The notes beneath the pieces are model-generated. The model was not told where the DNA came from, did not search any database, and saw nothing but the letters and a program-made list of their open reading frames with translations. This document shows positions 23,201-35,633 of a stretch of DNA of 64,000 nucleotides, piece by piece. The stretch spans positions 1 to 64,000 of the forward strand of contig JASANG010002329.1 in assembly GCA_030248215.1 (NCBI GenBank), in the 5' to 3' direction. Numbering within the stretch: position 1 is the stretch's first letter; each line of letters opens with the position of its first letter. A program made the translations under genes and the position numbers. The stretch comes from Enoplolaimus lenunculus (lineage: Eukaryota; Nematoda; Enoplea; Enoplida; Thoracostomopsidae).

Positions 23201-26200
23201 ATCACCAAGTCTACACATACTCACCCCAACTAAACACCTTTATTAGAAAATAGCCTATATTCCAGCGCTGTTAATTAAAAATATCAAAATGATGCTTAGC
23301 AAATTCCCTAAAATTCATGTCAATACCATCAATAGTACGTTTGCTATTTTGAGTCGCTAGAAACATGACTTAAATGCGGCTCACGGCATGCTAACAAAAA
23401 CTGTCACATCGAATAAATAAGTATCAATAGTGATGCCAAAAACTGTGGTTGAAATAGTGGGGGGCAGGTAACAACCAGTTGGCCTCCACACTTTTCCGTT
23501 GGATTTGGTTAAATCGTAGAATCGGTACCCCTTGATATACGTAGCTAGCAAGGACGCAAAGTAAAAAATTAATTTAGGGTACAAATGTTTCCCGGATTAC
23601 CCTCAAATTTTGCCTCCCTCCACAGCTATCTCCCGGCCAGTGGAGACTAGGCCACCCCCTCGTCAGCACCCTAGAAAAATGAGTAAAGCTACCAGTCAAA
23701 AACAAATTCTAAAATACACAATTTAGAATAATATATTTCAACATTTCACACAATACGACCGAGTCTTAAACTACTTGATACCGGAACCAGATATTAAGAG
23801 TTACCGATACCGACCATTTCCGGACAGTACATCGAAATAAAAAAGCGATATTGACGAGTCTTCAAGATTTTTAGATAATTTTGTTTGCATATAAGCATAG
23901 GCGTTGCTCGTATTTTCGAATGGGAAAGGTCACGTCCGATAAAATTACGGAAGAAGGATTGCTGTATTACCAACTGAAAAAATGCATACTATCATAATAA
24001 GGACAAAAACACAAAATGCCCTTGTATACAAGGTTCCCTTTGTTTGCAAAACATTGATTCTGTTAAATCAAACTTAGCAAGGCCGCTAATTTTCGACACA
24101 TCAAACCTAATTAAGTTATCATTTCAGAACTTGATGTTTGGATAAAAAACAAAACAGTGAAGACCAGAAGTACAAATAACTACACTTAGTGGCTAAAATG
24201 TAAATAACCCGTTGTAGCAGCGAACATTATTTCTAACCAAAAACCATATGCCTATTTTTTCCAAAAACCGGAACCGGATATCAGTTAAAATTTGATGCCA
24301 AATATATTGTAAACCAACATTGAAATCGCGAAGCAACTACGCTTAGTAAATGGTTTGCCAAATTGTCGTAACTGAAAATCTGAATGCGTAGCTTACGAAT
24401 CCCGACAAGCTAAATATTATTTACATGCAAAATTGTAGCAATAAGGTTTACTTTCAAAAAGATAATAACGTTAACCTGGTTACTACAATCACAAAATAGC
24501 ATAAATGATAACTGAAGCTGGCTATGACCAACTCAAAGAATACACCAATGTAAAGTATCAAAACGGGTTAACTATTACTTGAAAACTAATCGCACACAAG
24601 CGCAAACACAACCACTCTAAGCAGCTGTACAATATTCGTGCAATATTTTGAAGTAGGTATCTTATATTTAAAACCAGAAAAATAGCACACAATGATTTCG
24701 GAGCGTGAGTCGGAATGAGATTGCAAAGTCTCGTCAATGCTGATGTTATATAGTTTTGCGATAATGGATATGCCCTCAAGGTTTCAAAAACCCGTTTGAA
24801 GTTCAGGAACGAAAACATAAACCACTGAATCGTATTCCGGCTCACCTTGGATTTTTCAAAGTTTTTGAAAGAAACGAAAAAATCAAAGTTGGCTGCTTAT
24901 CACAAAACAACAAAGTTTTCATAGCAAAAGTAACTACCAAAACAAACCAATTCGGCTTACTAGACTCAGGTGACTGATACCGGGTTATCGGCGCTGAATG
25001 ACTAGAATATTCTTCGGAAAAATCTGCACCAACACGCTTTGGGGTTGCTATCGCGCGGTTCATTTGGTCTGAAATCGTCTCGGAGATTTTGATTGCACGC
25101 CCACCCAAAGCCTAAAAAGCGCAAACAAAACTATTCAAAAACAGTTAACATATTGAGTAATATACTCAAAACCTCTGGTGGTGCCCTATTGACCAAAAAA
25201 ACTTAATAAATCCATAATGCCTCCATTTCATCCCAAGTTAGCTAAAACTACACAATCAATTGATTTACATTCAGTAAACAACGAATTCAAGTGAAAAGCA
25301 AAATTTAATTAATTTGTTAACAATATACATACACTGCAATAACGCATTACGTTACCATGGAACCAATTGAAGCATCATAATCATATTAGACAATTCGCAG
25401 CCAGATCTTGCATACCTGCTCTTTGGCTTCTTCAATTAATTGCCGGGCGCGAATTCTCAGATGCTTTTTGTGTTCAATCTCATCTGTCTAAAACAAACAT
25501 TAATTAACCATAATCGTAATTAGTCTCCCGAAAAATGCATAACGTGCGTGCTGGATAGATGGTACAGATTTCAACCGCATTTAGAAACTTATATCGGAAT
25601 GGAAATGTATCGAAATTAGAAATTTGAGGCCAATTACTATTTTCTTACATGACGAGCTTTAGAATTATATAATTCGTATGCGTTATTGTATATAGTTATT
25701 TCAGAGTGTACTGCGTTGCTAGTGAAAAAATTCCTATTCCAATTATACATGCCAATCCTGTGTTATAATACCGCAAAGCCAAAGAAATTTATAAACGTTG
25801 AGTTTAGAAAACTTGAGAGCATAAACAGAACCACACCGACGAATGCTACAGAAATAATTGTTACTTACTGATACGTTATCTTTCATTGAATCAGGACTTT
25901 GTGGTTGTTTATCTGGAGTCGTCGTTTCACTTGATGCAATCTGCGCATTATCACTCGTAAAACTGCTATTCTTTTCGTTATGTTCTTTCACAAATTTATC
26001 TAACAATTCACGGGCTCGCTTTTTGACATCAGTATTGTCAACGTTACTGTTCTGCAAAAAAACAAACAAATAATAATTCTAACAGTCACTGATATAAAAT
26101 ACGTTTCGTAATACATATGAGCAATGCGTTTATTAATAGTCAATGACGATTATAAAACCGCGAACAGCAAACGCAGCACACATTATCGTCATGTTCGGCC

Positions 26201-29200
26201 TACATATAACGCTGAAACTTTGTAACATGCAACATGAAAACCAAACACAAATCAGGGAGAACTTATACTTGTCGGTCGTGTGTCGTTGTCCTTCGCCGCC
26301 GCTACTCACCGTGCGGCTTACAGCATCATATGCAAATTGCCTACGTCGTGATTTGCTGAGACCGCATGCTGACGGTCGGCGATGGATCACATAAGAATTA
26401 CAAAAAGTATATCGACACACCAAATATAATTCACTTATCATACCAAATTATCAACAACACCGTTCATATTAACCACGTCATGCTTCAATTCACTGTCAAC
26501 GATATGATGCGACTGATTTGTCGAAATTTCCTCAGCGTTTTGAGTAACATTTGAAGCTCGTAATCGTTGTTCAGACGATATACAATTATCGATACGGTGT
26601 TTCGTACTATTTTCTGCGGACGGAACAAAAGCGATAAATTACACATTAATTGCCCGTATACTTTAAACTTAATCTTATAGTTTTAAAACAGCAAAGAATC
26701 GCTGAAACAACAGTATGTACCAGTTATTTATTATCAACACAGCAGTTAGAATTAGCTAAAGAACACAAACTGATAATAAAGCTCCAATATATCAGCCTTT
26801 TGCATCTTGGTATATATAACATTATTGTAGCATGAAAATCCGGCATAAATTTACCTCCGACAACTTAATAAATTCGCAATTTTCGTTCTTCAGTAGGCGA
26901 ACATCAGAAAATTTTGCTGCGTTATCTGCCCTATGCAATTATCTGCGCAGCCGAGCCGAATCAGCTTAGTGCGCGTTACACTATTGTACGAATACGCGTA
27001 CAGCATAACATTACCCACATGATAATGGCGTATTGTACGGAACCGGACGCTGTCGTACAGCAACGAACGCCCTCAAATCGTATAGCGCAAGCCTTTGAGT
27101 CGACAGAAGCTTCCTTTTAGATCCAGATAACTATACTCAACCATTAACTAGGACCCACACATACTTTAACCTGTGCTCGTTTTCTCAAATGTAGTTAGCA
27201 CCTACAACCGGTTGAAGTTACGTGTTGTAAATTACGAACCGACCAATAAAGAACTTCGAAATTTAACACATTTTGACATTTGGTCGGTTCTTCTGGTGGG
27301 CACAATTTGTGGTTGGCAACAGTCACCATTCGCACTCTTGGAATGCTGTTACTTACTGAGGATAGCTACTACGCACATGTGAGAATACGGCCCGTTGTCC
27401 GTCGATACTTACTTATAGTATCTCCATCACCGGTACCGTCGTCATCATCTTCGTCCGCGTCAAACGGGTTCATCAATTCCCTCCTGGTCATCAAAACTGG
27501 TTTACGAAATTCAATCGATTCGCCGTCGGTAGAGCCATGTCCCCTACCAGCAGCAGAAGGAATCGTTTGAACCAAATCGATTGGCAACTTCAAAGACAGA
27601 CGACCAGACGGCGACTGACTATTGTGTCTGGACGACGAGGATCGGCGGTCAGATGATGACCGGGATGACCCTCGTCGTCCAGATAGTCGCCTTACAGACT
27701 CCTTCAGCCCAGACTCATTATCGATGGCGTTTATCGAATGTTGTGAACTGCGAGAAGAATGGCGGCGAAACAGTGACGTACCAAACGACCGTGACGCCCT
27801 AGAAGAACCTGTACTGTCCACAGCGGTAGCAGTCGGTGAAGACAAAGAATCTTGGTTTGAGCTCTCAATTTTATGCTCACTGGGGTCATTGCATGAAAGT
27901 TTGCCAATGTTTACCGATTTAACTATCGTAACATTAGCACTGTAATCAATAGAATTGATAGTTTCAAAATTACTGTCCTGGCCGCAACTAAATCCACGTG
28001 AGTTTAAGGGTGGCGCTGCCGCTTGGATTTGATTTAACGTCGCTTTCTGCCTCGCGATATCCAACTCTGACTGCACAGTAGGTTCCGGTTGCATATCGAA
28101 ACCACTTTCGCGTTCTTTTGCAGCGCGAAGCTTTTCAAATTCTTCCGCTACACGATTATCAATTTCGGTTAAACTTATCAGCGAATGCCTTGGATTCCAA
28201 ATCTCGCCAACGTCCTAAAATTATATTTGCCAAAATTGCGCTGACATTGTCCAGATTTTGATTTTAGCCAATACAATAAGTGTGTACTCCTTTTTATAAT
28301 ACTTTTGCACAAGGACCATTAATAACTAACCACTGATAAAACCTCGTGATATTTAGCTACAAATCATGAACGTATTATTTGAAACGCTTCTAGGGAAAAG
28401 CACACGGTTACAGTTACAAAAACTCTAATTCAATAGCCAAATTAAGCTACTGGTCTCCAAAAATACAGCATTGTCATATGGCATTTACGTCGCTTTCAAA
28501 ACAGTCGTACCTGAGGAACTGAACCCGCAAAATGTGAACGTAACAAATGTATGTATGCAATCAAATCTATTTTATCCGGAATAGCCATAATTTTCATATC
28601 TTCTGCTTTGATTAGTTTTGGAATTCCCAGTTTAGCTGCCGCTTCAAATGCCTGTGAAACAATAAAACACCAACATATTCACATCAGTATTCATAGAAGT
28701 AGCTATGTACTACTGTGAATACATAAATAATAATTGGATTATTTACACATTTTCCTTCCGTGGCTTAAGGTACCCAAAAAGTTTACTTGACAAAATTTAA
28801 CATCTCACACCGATGCATTTATAACACTTAAACAACAACCCTATTATACTATTCTTGTTTTTGTAGCGTTGCGTTCAGTTGCAATATTTCATTTGGCTCA
28901 TGTTCTCTCTAAGGGAGTTCAATTTTCAGTAGGTCAAAGGTGACTAAGATCCGGGATAGGACTCAGGGTCTCAATCTCAGCAAGTCTCGGTATTTAGCAA
29001 GTCTCGGTGGTTTGGCGCCGACTATAGAAATAATTTCTTTTGAAAATTTTATGTTTTTCGGTGATGACCAAAAGTTGACCGACACCGAGACTTTTAATTT
29101 CCGGTCTCCGCCCATCCTCGGCACGGAAACAAGCCATTATGTTTGCTTACCTATATATACAACCATTTTTACGCTGAATTAAGGCTTAGCCTTAGGAATA

Positions 29201-32200
29201 ATAGAAGTGTGCGGCTGATTTTGCAGCGTTATTGTTACCCTTCACATTCAAAAATCTACATTACATGTGTGACAGAAAAAATATGTAAAAATAAGTCTAT
29301 CAGTTCGATTTTACTTGGTATAAACACGAATGATGGAATAAACTTTTTCAGTTTTTTAAAAATAATATCCGGCAAGTTAAAGTACCGGAGCCGGATGTCG
29401 ATTTTTCGCCGGAGGCGGGTATCCGGTTGCACTCTTGAGCATATATGCTTACGATTCTGCAGTTCTCTTCAATCAAACTGGGCGCATTCGAGTCGTGAAG
29501 TGCATCGAAATCAATTAAATCTGGTCGGAAATGATGTATAATCGCCGCAAAACCAAGACCGTTCCGCCAACACGCCCCAAATCCATTGATACGTACACCA
29601 CGATCTCGATATGCCTTTGTTACCTCCTGGCACCATGCAAGCAAATCTTGAGAAGTCAAATTGTTTGCATCTATAGGTGCCGTCACCGAGGCTGGATCCT
29701 AAAACATTATCACTACGTCATACACAAAAAATAAACAGACACGATACGACACTTATGAGAAGGCTTGATTCCAACCTCAGTTATCACAAAAATGATCAAC
29801 ATTGTTAAGGCACACTAGACCTAGCGTAATCGAAATATCTCTCATGACTTTGATGGCTTGTCGTTATGGAGGAAGGTGTGCTTCCTTATCACTACACACC
29901 CACGCTCCCCAGTATGCACTGCTGCTTTCAGTTCACTGTACTAGTAGTTTTATCGATAGCGGTAAAACAATTATTCTATGTCCACCTGGAAAATCTCTCT
30001 TGTAGCCTCATGTACATCTCTGACCACCCCAGTTTTACTAACAATTCCTGGTTGTTAACCTCCCAGGCTAGAACCTGTCATAAAACTTCAATGCTGCCAT
30101 ATTTTTCACTTATTGCAATGATTATAATTCAAAAATCTTACTACACTAATTCCACTGTCGGTCTGACCAGGACTTGTATCCGCAATATCATTGGTGTACG
30201 TTGAAGATGTGCCGTTGTGCACTTCGTTCTCAGCAATACGTTTACGAGAACACTCCGGCGTTCTAAACAAACTAAATTTTCATAAAAATACAAAAATCCT
30301 GAAATGTTATAAAGTTGAAAAAGCATTACTGATAGAAAAAAAAATCAGGATTATCAACTAGTAAACTAGATGTTACTGCAAATCCATCCGTTAAACCGGT
30401 TTGTATGTATTTTGAATTTGGTTACTTACAGCATATTAACAACTTTACGCGTCGAAATTCTTTACATCTAACTAAACACTATTAAAATCGTTTGTATCGC
30501 GCAAGTTCTCAATACAAGTTGACTGACAGGGCTTGATTTTCAATGTCATGCCAATACAAATTTACTTTTGATGAATATAAGGAACGGCTCTAGGCGCCGA
30601 CGTTCTCCGTACAATGCCAGTTGCAGTATGCGTCGAATGAGATTCTGCAAAATCGAATATATACAATTTCAATTAACAAAAATCAAACAATTAAAAAAAT
30701 TAAAAATAACGTCGAGACAAGAATTGCGAAATATCACAAATTACTAGCGACTTCAATGTTATTAAGCTTCTGTGAAAATTCTCGGTGTTTTCTTTTATTG
30801 CCTTTATCAGCCGGATCCCAAGGTAGTACGCCGGATGAATTCTACTAGCGTAACTCACCTGTACGATTAATCGGAAATGCAGGCTTAAATCCAGGAATAT
30901 CAATAGTAGGAGTCACCAAGCTAGATTCTTCTTGAATTGTTTGCACATTTGGAGCTGTTTTTAATAATGCAGGCAGTCCTTGTTTAACGTCAGCAACGGG
31001 AGTTTTAACGCTCATGTCTGGATCTGATGAACGCGCGTCTAATTCACGTACAAGAAATGCAATTTCAGCGGCCATATGAGCTAAAACTCAAACAGTTACA
31101 ATAATTACTCGATAAGATGCATATGGTTCTTTTACTTTGTCTTCTAATTGCCTTCCACTACCAGATAGAGGATCATTCATTAAACCGACCATAACCAAAA
31201 CAAAAAACAGTCAAAATTTCCATTAGAAAAAAATCATTTTTATTTCCGGTAATTGTCCAAAATTGTCCGAGACCAGGAATCTTGGTCTCGGCAGTTGAAT
31301 GCTGTTCTCGGTTTTTGAACAAGATTGCACATTTCCACTGCCCATCGCTCTTGAACTATTCCCAAAGGTTAAGCCATTATAATTCTTTGACTTTTTGGAA
31401 ACTGGCTGAAAATCCACGATTTTTCTAATTTACTTGAATTAAAGAACCTATTTTAAACTTAAAAAACCCTGCTGACACTTAATATATCCCCCTGATAACG
31501 AACCGCGCCGCTTCCTGTTGAACTCAGTCTACTTGCATCTTTTGTGCACAGACAAGAAAATGCGGCAGGTGAGCGCACGACGAGACATTTGAAAATTGTG
31601 CACTACCTTAAACTAAGCTAGTAAAGACAGATACATTGATGCTAAAATACCAAAAAAACCAGCATCTGTTTCGTTTCCGTAAATATACCTGAATCACCAT
31701 CAGCTGTCGTGACTTGTACGTTATCATCGGGAATTTCACATATGCTTTCACTATCCTGACTCTATAAAGTGAAAAACCGCTCAGTTCGTTTGCATGCATA
31801 CTTGTCGTCTGTGTTACAGGCTAGAGCTAAGTATGTTCAAATTAAAGAAAACACTCATGCCGTTAAATGATACTAGGAGTGAATACTGCATTGCAATAAG
31901 TTATCGCAAGGACATACAACGTAACAAATACCTCCAGACTGAACCTGGGGGATCCCCTCACCGTATTCATACATTGCACCCAGATTTTCGCGCAGGATCA
32001 ACCTTGGGAAGGCTGTCACAAAATTGGAAGGCGGACCGCCCAGGAATGTAGAAAAATTTAAACGATTAAAGTTTTGCTGTTCAAAATTATTCCTTGAGTG
32101 TAGACCAGGGTGGCAACGAATCCACGATTTAACCGAATCCGAATCCAGTGCTAATTTGCCGAATCCGAAACCGAATCCGAATCCTAATGCTGCATGTTGC

Positions 32201-33438
32201 AAATTTCAGATATATGTATTTGTTTCAGAATATCAACGCAATGCCAGCCGTATAACTTTTAATACGTTAATATATTTCGTCCCGACGCCAGTTCTGAGGT
32301 TTCTCACTTGAAATAAAAATAATTGATTTTTATAGCAAGGTATTTAAAAATTTTATTGCTTAAAAATGAAAAAACATATTGCTGAACTTTGTTGGATTCG
32401 GCTTTTCCACAACCGAATCCTAAGCTCAAATTTTTGCCGAATCCGAACCTTTGTTGCCACCCTGGTATAGACATACAGTTATCTCCCTCAACTTACACCG
32501 TCTTTAATAAGCCCGGAATGAGACTTTTTTAACGATACAAAGCTGCTTACACTTTGCATATCATCATCCCTAAAACATACGTAACAGTCGTTTATAATGC
32601 TGGTTTCCACATAATTTTATAACAATAATAGCAGCATAGCTTTTACACCACAGATTATACATTATATGACACACCAGAGAATTTGATACCATCAGCACTT
32701 CATCACTCGAAATGAAAATGAATATGCCGTGCATGATGCACATGGCCAAGATTTTGAAAATTTAACGCCACACATAACACCACTTCTAATTTAATTTGGG
32801 AAACTAGCGTTCACCATAAATTTTTGAGGAAAAAAAGCCAGCATTACAACTGTTTCGTGTGAGCTTAGTACTACGAATGTAATTTTTATTTGATTAGCTG
32901 CAGAAACTTCTCCTTCGTGAACTCACCGAATAAGGAATTTTAGAAACGCAAAATAATTTGGTAAAGATTTAACTGTTGTTTTAAGCTAATCGTTCATAAA
33001 TACAAAAAGCATTCTTGTAAAATCTATAACATAATAAGCCGCTGCATAGTGATGACTCGAAAATTTGTGTTTCGCCACACAACTTAATTTACATTTACAA
33101 ACATTAAAATCAATTTCATCTTACATAGCGTCTCCCTCGCAAACAAATGTGCACGTTAACACAAGCTGCATCACAACGCTAGTAACATGTTTGTATAGAG
33201 GGTTCAGCTTGAGTTTAATTTCAGTTGACGTCCCAGGAATATCGTTTCGAAAAAATGGTAAGTTGAGTGGAACACTTGCCAGGTGGCGGGATTTGCCAGT
33301 TGCCAGCAGCTACAATACAATGTTCAGATAAAAGATGAAAAATTTTCAATACAAAAACAAGAAAAACAACAACAACAACAACAACAACAGGAATAATAAT
33401 AATAATAATAATAATAACAAACAATAACAAACAATAAC

Positions 33439-33494
<56 letters not shown>

Positions 33495-35233
33495 CTTCTC
33501 TACAATTATGAACAGCGCAACAACAACCAACACCAACACCAACACGCTTTACGTTGTCCCCCGCACAGGTAAGAAGTTTATCAGATACGTCTTTTACAAC
33601 AGCTAGAACTCTGTTCAAATCAATACAAAAAAATACCGGAGCACAAGCAAGATATATACTTCATATTCGGCTTGAATTTGTTATACTTTACAGCAATAAA
33701 TATCCGATAATGCATAATACTAACGCCATACGTCGTTTTTACAGGAGCCAGGTATACGGTTGCGCCCTGATATTTACTATTTAAACACTTATATAGAAGT
33801 ATAACAATTTTTATGTACTTCTTTCACAACAAACAGCCATTCTTTGTCATCGAAATTCCCAGTTCTCTTGTCTTTGTACAAAGTTGTAATTATTTCTATT
33901 GACTCAGGCGCAACTGAAGGCCAAACAACTAAACCTCGCGTGGGATCTGTAAGTGTAGGCTCCCATTTATGCGCCTGAAATAAAATATGCAAAGCATGCA
34001 TAAATAAGATCTCACTCACCCATTATACGTATGCAGTTTAGAAAGCGGAAGTTTAGGCATAATTTTTGAATGTAAATCACAATCATGGATGCTCCCTGCC
34101 GAAATGTTTTGCATACAGGTGATTTTTAGAAGCAAAATGTTAAAAGTAAAAAATCTACACATGTATACACAAAAATACGCCCGTCCGCTTCAAAAAATAT
34201 TTTTGGACCGCCAGTCAAATAAAAAAGTTTTGGATTCTACGACCTTTTACGTGGTTACAGCTGATATCAATGGTGTTTTTAAGAGGTTTAGATCCCGTTA
34301 CCGACAGATTCTGAGTCCAGCGAGATGCAACTTGAGCCACACAGCCTTACAATCAGCTGTTTTAATACAGCTTATATACGTATGCGTATATCAGTGTGCA
34401 ACGGGAATTATATACTATTAACACCGAAAAATTTTTCTTTTTTGCAATATCATTGGTGAAATAACCCTTAGTTGGACATAGGTACGCATTCAGTTTATAT
34501 GCTGTATTTTAAATTTAGATAATCAACAGAAGCGCAATCTACCGTAAACGGGTTATTTTCGGCGATTATCACGGGTTATATACGATACGAATGAAATTAC
34601 TTTTTATCGTCACTTATAGTAAAATATCTTAATTTCCACCGACCAAAATTTAATACCCGAATTTTTAATTCCGCTAAAAATTTACCGGAACCGGAATTCA
34701 AAGTGCCGGAATCGGACTAGATGCAATTTATGCAATGAACAATATGTTGTGTGCTTGTCGGAAGCATACGTGCCGAAAAATAGTCGACGGTATCAGTTTC
34801 CAATCATTCCTACCTACACTGACACGCTTGCAGTTCCAAAATCCAAATACCTACTTTTGTTTCAATCTGACGGCTAGATCTTCCAGATCGCTTGCGAATC
34901 CAGGCTATTGAAATCTTGTTAGGATGCCTATAATAACATATCATGGTACGTATGCTACGGAAAAATATTAAAAGTACGTCCCAGCCGCGATTTTTTGCTC
35001 TACTGTAGCGCAATATTTGCTAAAACGGGCGATTCTATAAACGTATTTGCACATTTTACACTGCAATATCACTTGTTTAGATCAACGAAGAGTGACGTGT
35101 GTGATTTATTAGCACATAAACATACTTACCATCGTCCAGAACATTGAACCATAAGTTCCTGGAATGTAGCCGAAAACTTGTACTTGCAAGCTTCCTGATT
35201 TGATCTTCGTAGTTTACGCCAAACAAGACTCAT
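17037..35233 (-). CDS. ehbp-1: EHBP1 orthologue (EH-domain-binding protein 1)
   Basis: Exons: 35233-35130, 34927-34855, 33974-33819, 33309-33125, 32569-32551, 31761-31689, 31080-30859, 30644-30566, 30262-30142, 29698-29453, 28651-28511, 28214-27413, one of three cassettes (see 26310-26925), 26051-25869, 25487-25416, 25111-24961, 22745-22705, 22259-22140, 21580-21502, 20551-20505, 19999-19879, 18722-18620, 18121-18048, 17580-17466, 17136-17037. All joints are GT-AG and in phase; 1161-1198 residues (human about 1230). Order: NT-C2 (1-175; [31 protein letters not shown]); CH domain (about 354-470; [32 protein letters not shown]); Ser/Arg-rich linker; NPF near 722; [18 protein letters not shown] helix; bMERB (from [14 protein letters not shown] to [12 protein letters not shown]); C-terminal CVIQ, a CaaX box. 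In animals EHBP1 joins Rab8/10 membranes to actin and EHD proteins in endocytic recycling. The exon 20 donor (GTTAGT) is the weakest joint. Confidence 0.92.
17212..17276. repeat. (ATA)n microsatellite in the last EHBP1 intron
   Basis: About 21 uninterrupted AAT/ATA triplets between the last two exons of the EHBP1 gene. Confidence 0.95.
18907..19597. mobile_element. TCGGTCTCG-family MITE in an EHBP1 intron
   Basis: Left part GGATGGGCCGTCTCGGTCTTGG, right part TCGGTCTCGCTTTTTTGACCG ... CGCCATCCCTGG, an inverted pair around 690 bases. It lies between the exons at 19999-19879 and 18722-18620 and does not touch splice sites. Confidence 0.6.
21124..21444. mobile_element. GCAACCGGA-family MITE in an EHBP1 intron
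   Basis: Starts CAGGGTGCAACCGGAATTTC and ends ATTTCGGTTGCACTCTG; clear terminal inverted repeats with an AT-rich interior. Between the exons at 21580-21502 and 20551-20505. Confidence 0.7.
26310..26925 (-). other. ehbp-1: three candidate mutually exclusive cassette exons of the EHBP1 gene
   Basis: Candidate exons 26925-26855 (71 bases), 26613-26444 (170) and 26368-26310 (59) each have a plausible acceptor (GGCAG, CCGCAG, GTCAG) and donor (GAG|GTAAAT, TTG|GTATGA, ACG|GTGAGT) and an open frame. Each has length 2 modulo 3, enters at phase 1 and leaves at phase 0. The preceding exon leaves at phase 1 and the following one enters at phase 0. Exactly one cassette therefore keeps the frame; none or two would break it. 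The three peptides are not alike: one contains LLKNENCEF, one is a 56-residue Asn/Ser-rich stretch and one is basic ([17 protein letters not shown]). The first (26855-26925) has the weakest acceptor and may be spurious. Confidence 0.5.
27413..28214 (-). other. ehbp-1: large EHBP1 exon 12: Ser/Arg-rich linker with the NPF motif
   Basis: The 802-base exon codes for a low-complexity linker with an [16 protein letters not shown] segment, probably a phosphorylation target. It ends in [19 protein letters not shown] followed by acidic residues is the ligand of EH domains, so this is the likely docking site for the RME-1/EHD protein. Only one NPF is seen; vertebrate EHBP1 has several. Confidence 0.85.
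28951..29121. mobile_element. TCGGTCTCG-family element, degenerate, in an EHBP1 intron
   Basis: Left CCGGGATAGGACTCAGGGTC with repeated AAGTCTCGG, right CCGACACCGAGAC ... GGTCTCCGCCCATCC. Followed at 29370-29436 by a fragment of the GCAACCGGA family ending only 17 bases from the CH-domain exon. Confidence 0.5.
32105..32465. mobile_element. MITE with CCAGGGTGGCAACGAA ends in an EHBP1 intron
   Basis: Terminal inverted repeats CCAGGGTGGCAACGAATCC and GAACCTTTGTTGCCACCCTGG bound 361 bases, with repeats of CCGAATCCGAA next to each end. Flanks TGTAGA and TATAGA may be a target duplication. It lies between exons 5 and 6. Confidence 0.8.
32551..32569 (-). other. ehbp-1: 19-base micro-exon of the EHBP1 gene
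   Basis: ATGTTTTAG precedes and GTAAGC follows a 19-base exon coding for the conserved acidic DDDMQS that ends the NT-C2 region (EDMQS in vertebrates, from memory). The previous exon leaves two bases over and this exon supplies the third, completing an ATG codon. Confidence 0.8.
33365..33495. repeat. (CAA)n and (TAA)n microsatellites in EHBP1 intron 3
   Basis: (AAC)n at 33365-33390 and 33443-33494, with (AAT)n at 33393-33418 between them. Poly-Leu/Cys/Val reading frames on the minus strand are artefacts of the repeat. Confidence 0.95.
34395..34725. mobile_element. GCAACCGGA-family MITE in EHBP1 intron 2
   Basis: Starts TGTGCAACGGGAATTATATAC and ends ACCGGAATTCAAAGTGCCGG followed by GATGCAATTT. 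It shares the interior motif TTGCAATATCATTGGTGAAATA with 21232-21252, so the copies are related throughout. Confidence 0.6.
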
Positions 35234-35529
35234 AGTGCTAAGCGCTCAAGTAACCAAATAACTAAGACAGTGCACCTAATAAAGCGATATTTCGTTTTCT
35301 GGCCATACAGATATGCAGTTCAGTACAACCTACAACACTTTATCTATGTATGAATAAAACACCTGTGTACTTTACTAGTCTATATTAGAGTATTGCTGGT
35401 GAGGTCAAATTAAAGTATCGTCGTGTTTAACTGATCAGTTTTGAAATATGAAATTCGACGAAAGACGTTTTGATTTAGTGTAAGGTTGCGCAGTCTCGTA
35501 GACAATGTATGTTAAGCTATGTTAGTACG

Positions 35530-35633
35530 AAGTAGTTGAAACAATTAAACCTGGCTGGAAGCGAACCAGAGACCTTCGAAAAACGGGCCAACGCTCTTAC
35601 CAACTGAGCTACGGCGCTGTGCTTCAACTACTT
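35530..35633 (-). repeat. tRNA-like sequence bounded by an 11-base inverted repeat
   Basis: Minus strand from 35617: GCGCCGTAGCTCAGTTGGTA, then AGAGC, a plausible D arm and A box, and CTGGTTCGCTTCCAG, a T arm. The 3' half of the acceptor stem does not pair with GCGCCGT and the anticodon arm pairs poorly, so this is a degenerate or tRNA-derived sequence rather than a working tRNA. AAGTAGTTGAA (35530) and TTCAACTACTT (35623) flank it. It lies about 300 bases upstream of the EHBP1 start codon. Confidence 0.5.

Noticed and set aside
30141-30326. Alternative frame through EHBP1 exon 9 using an upstream acceptor
   Set aside because: It gives a shadow peptide without family resemblance; the chosen frame joins exon 8 and the CH-domain exon in phase.
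33221-33618. Poly-Leu/Cys/Val membrane-like proteins on the minus strand
   Set aside because: They are translations of (CAA)n and (TAA)n microsatellites in an EHBP1 intron and its adjoining exon.
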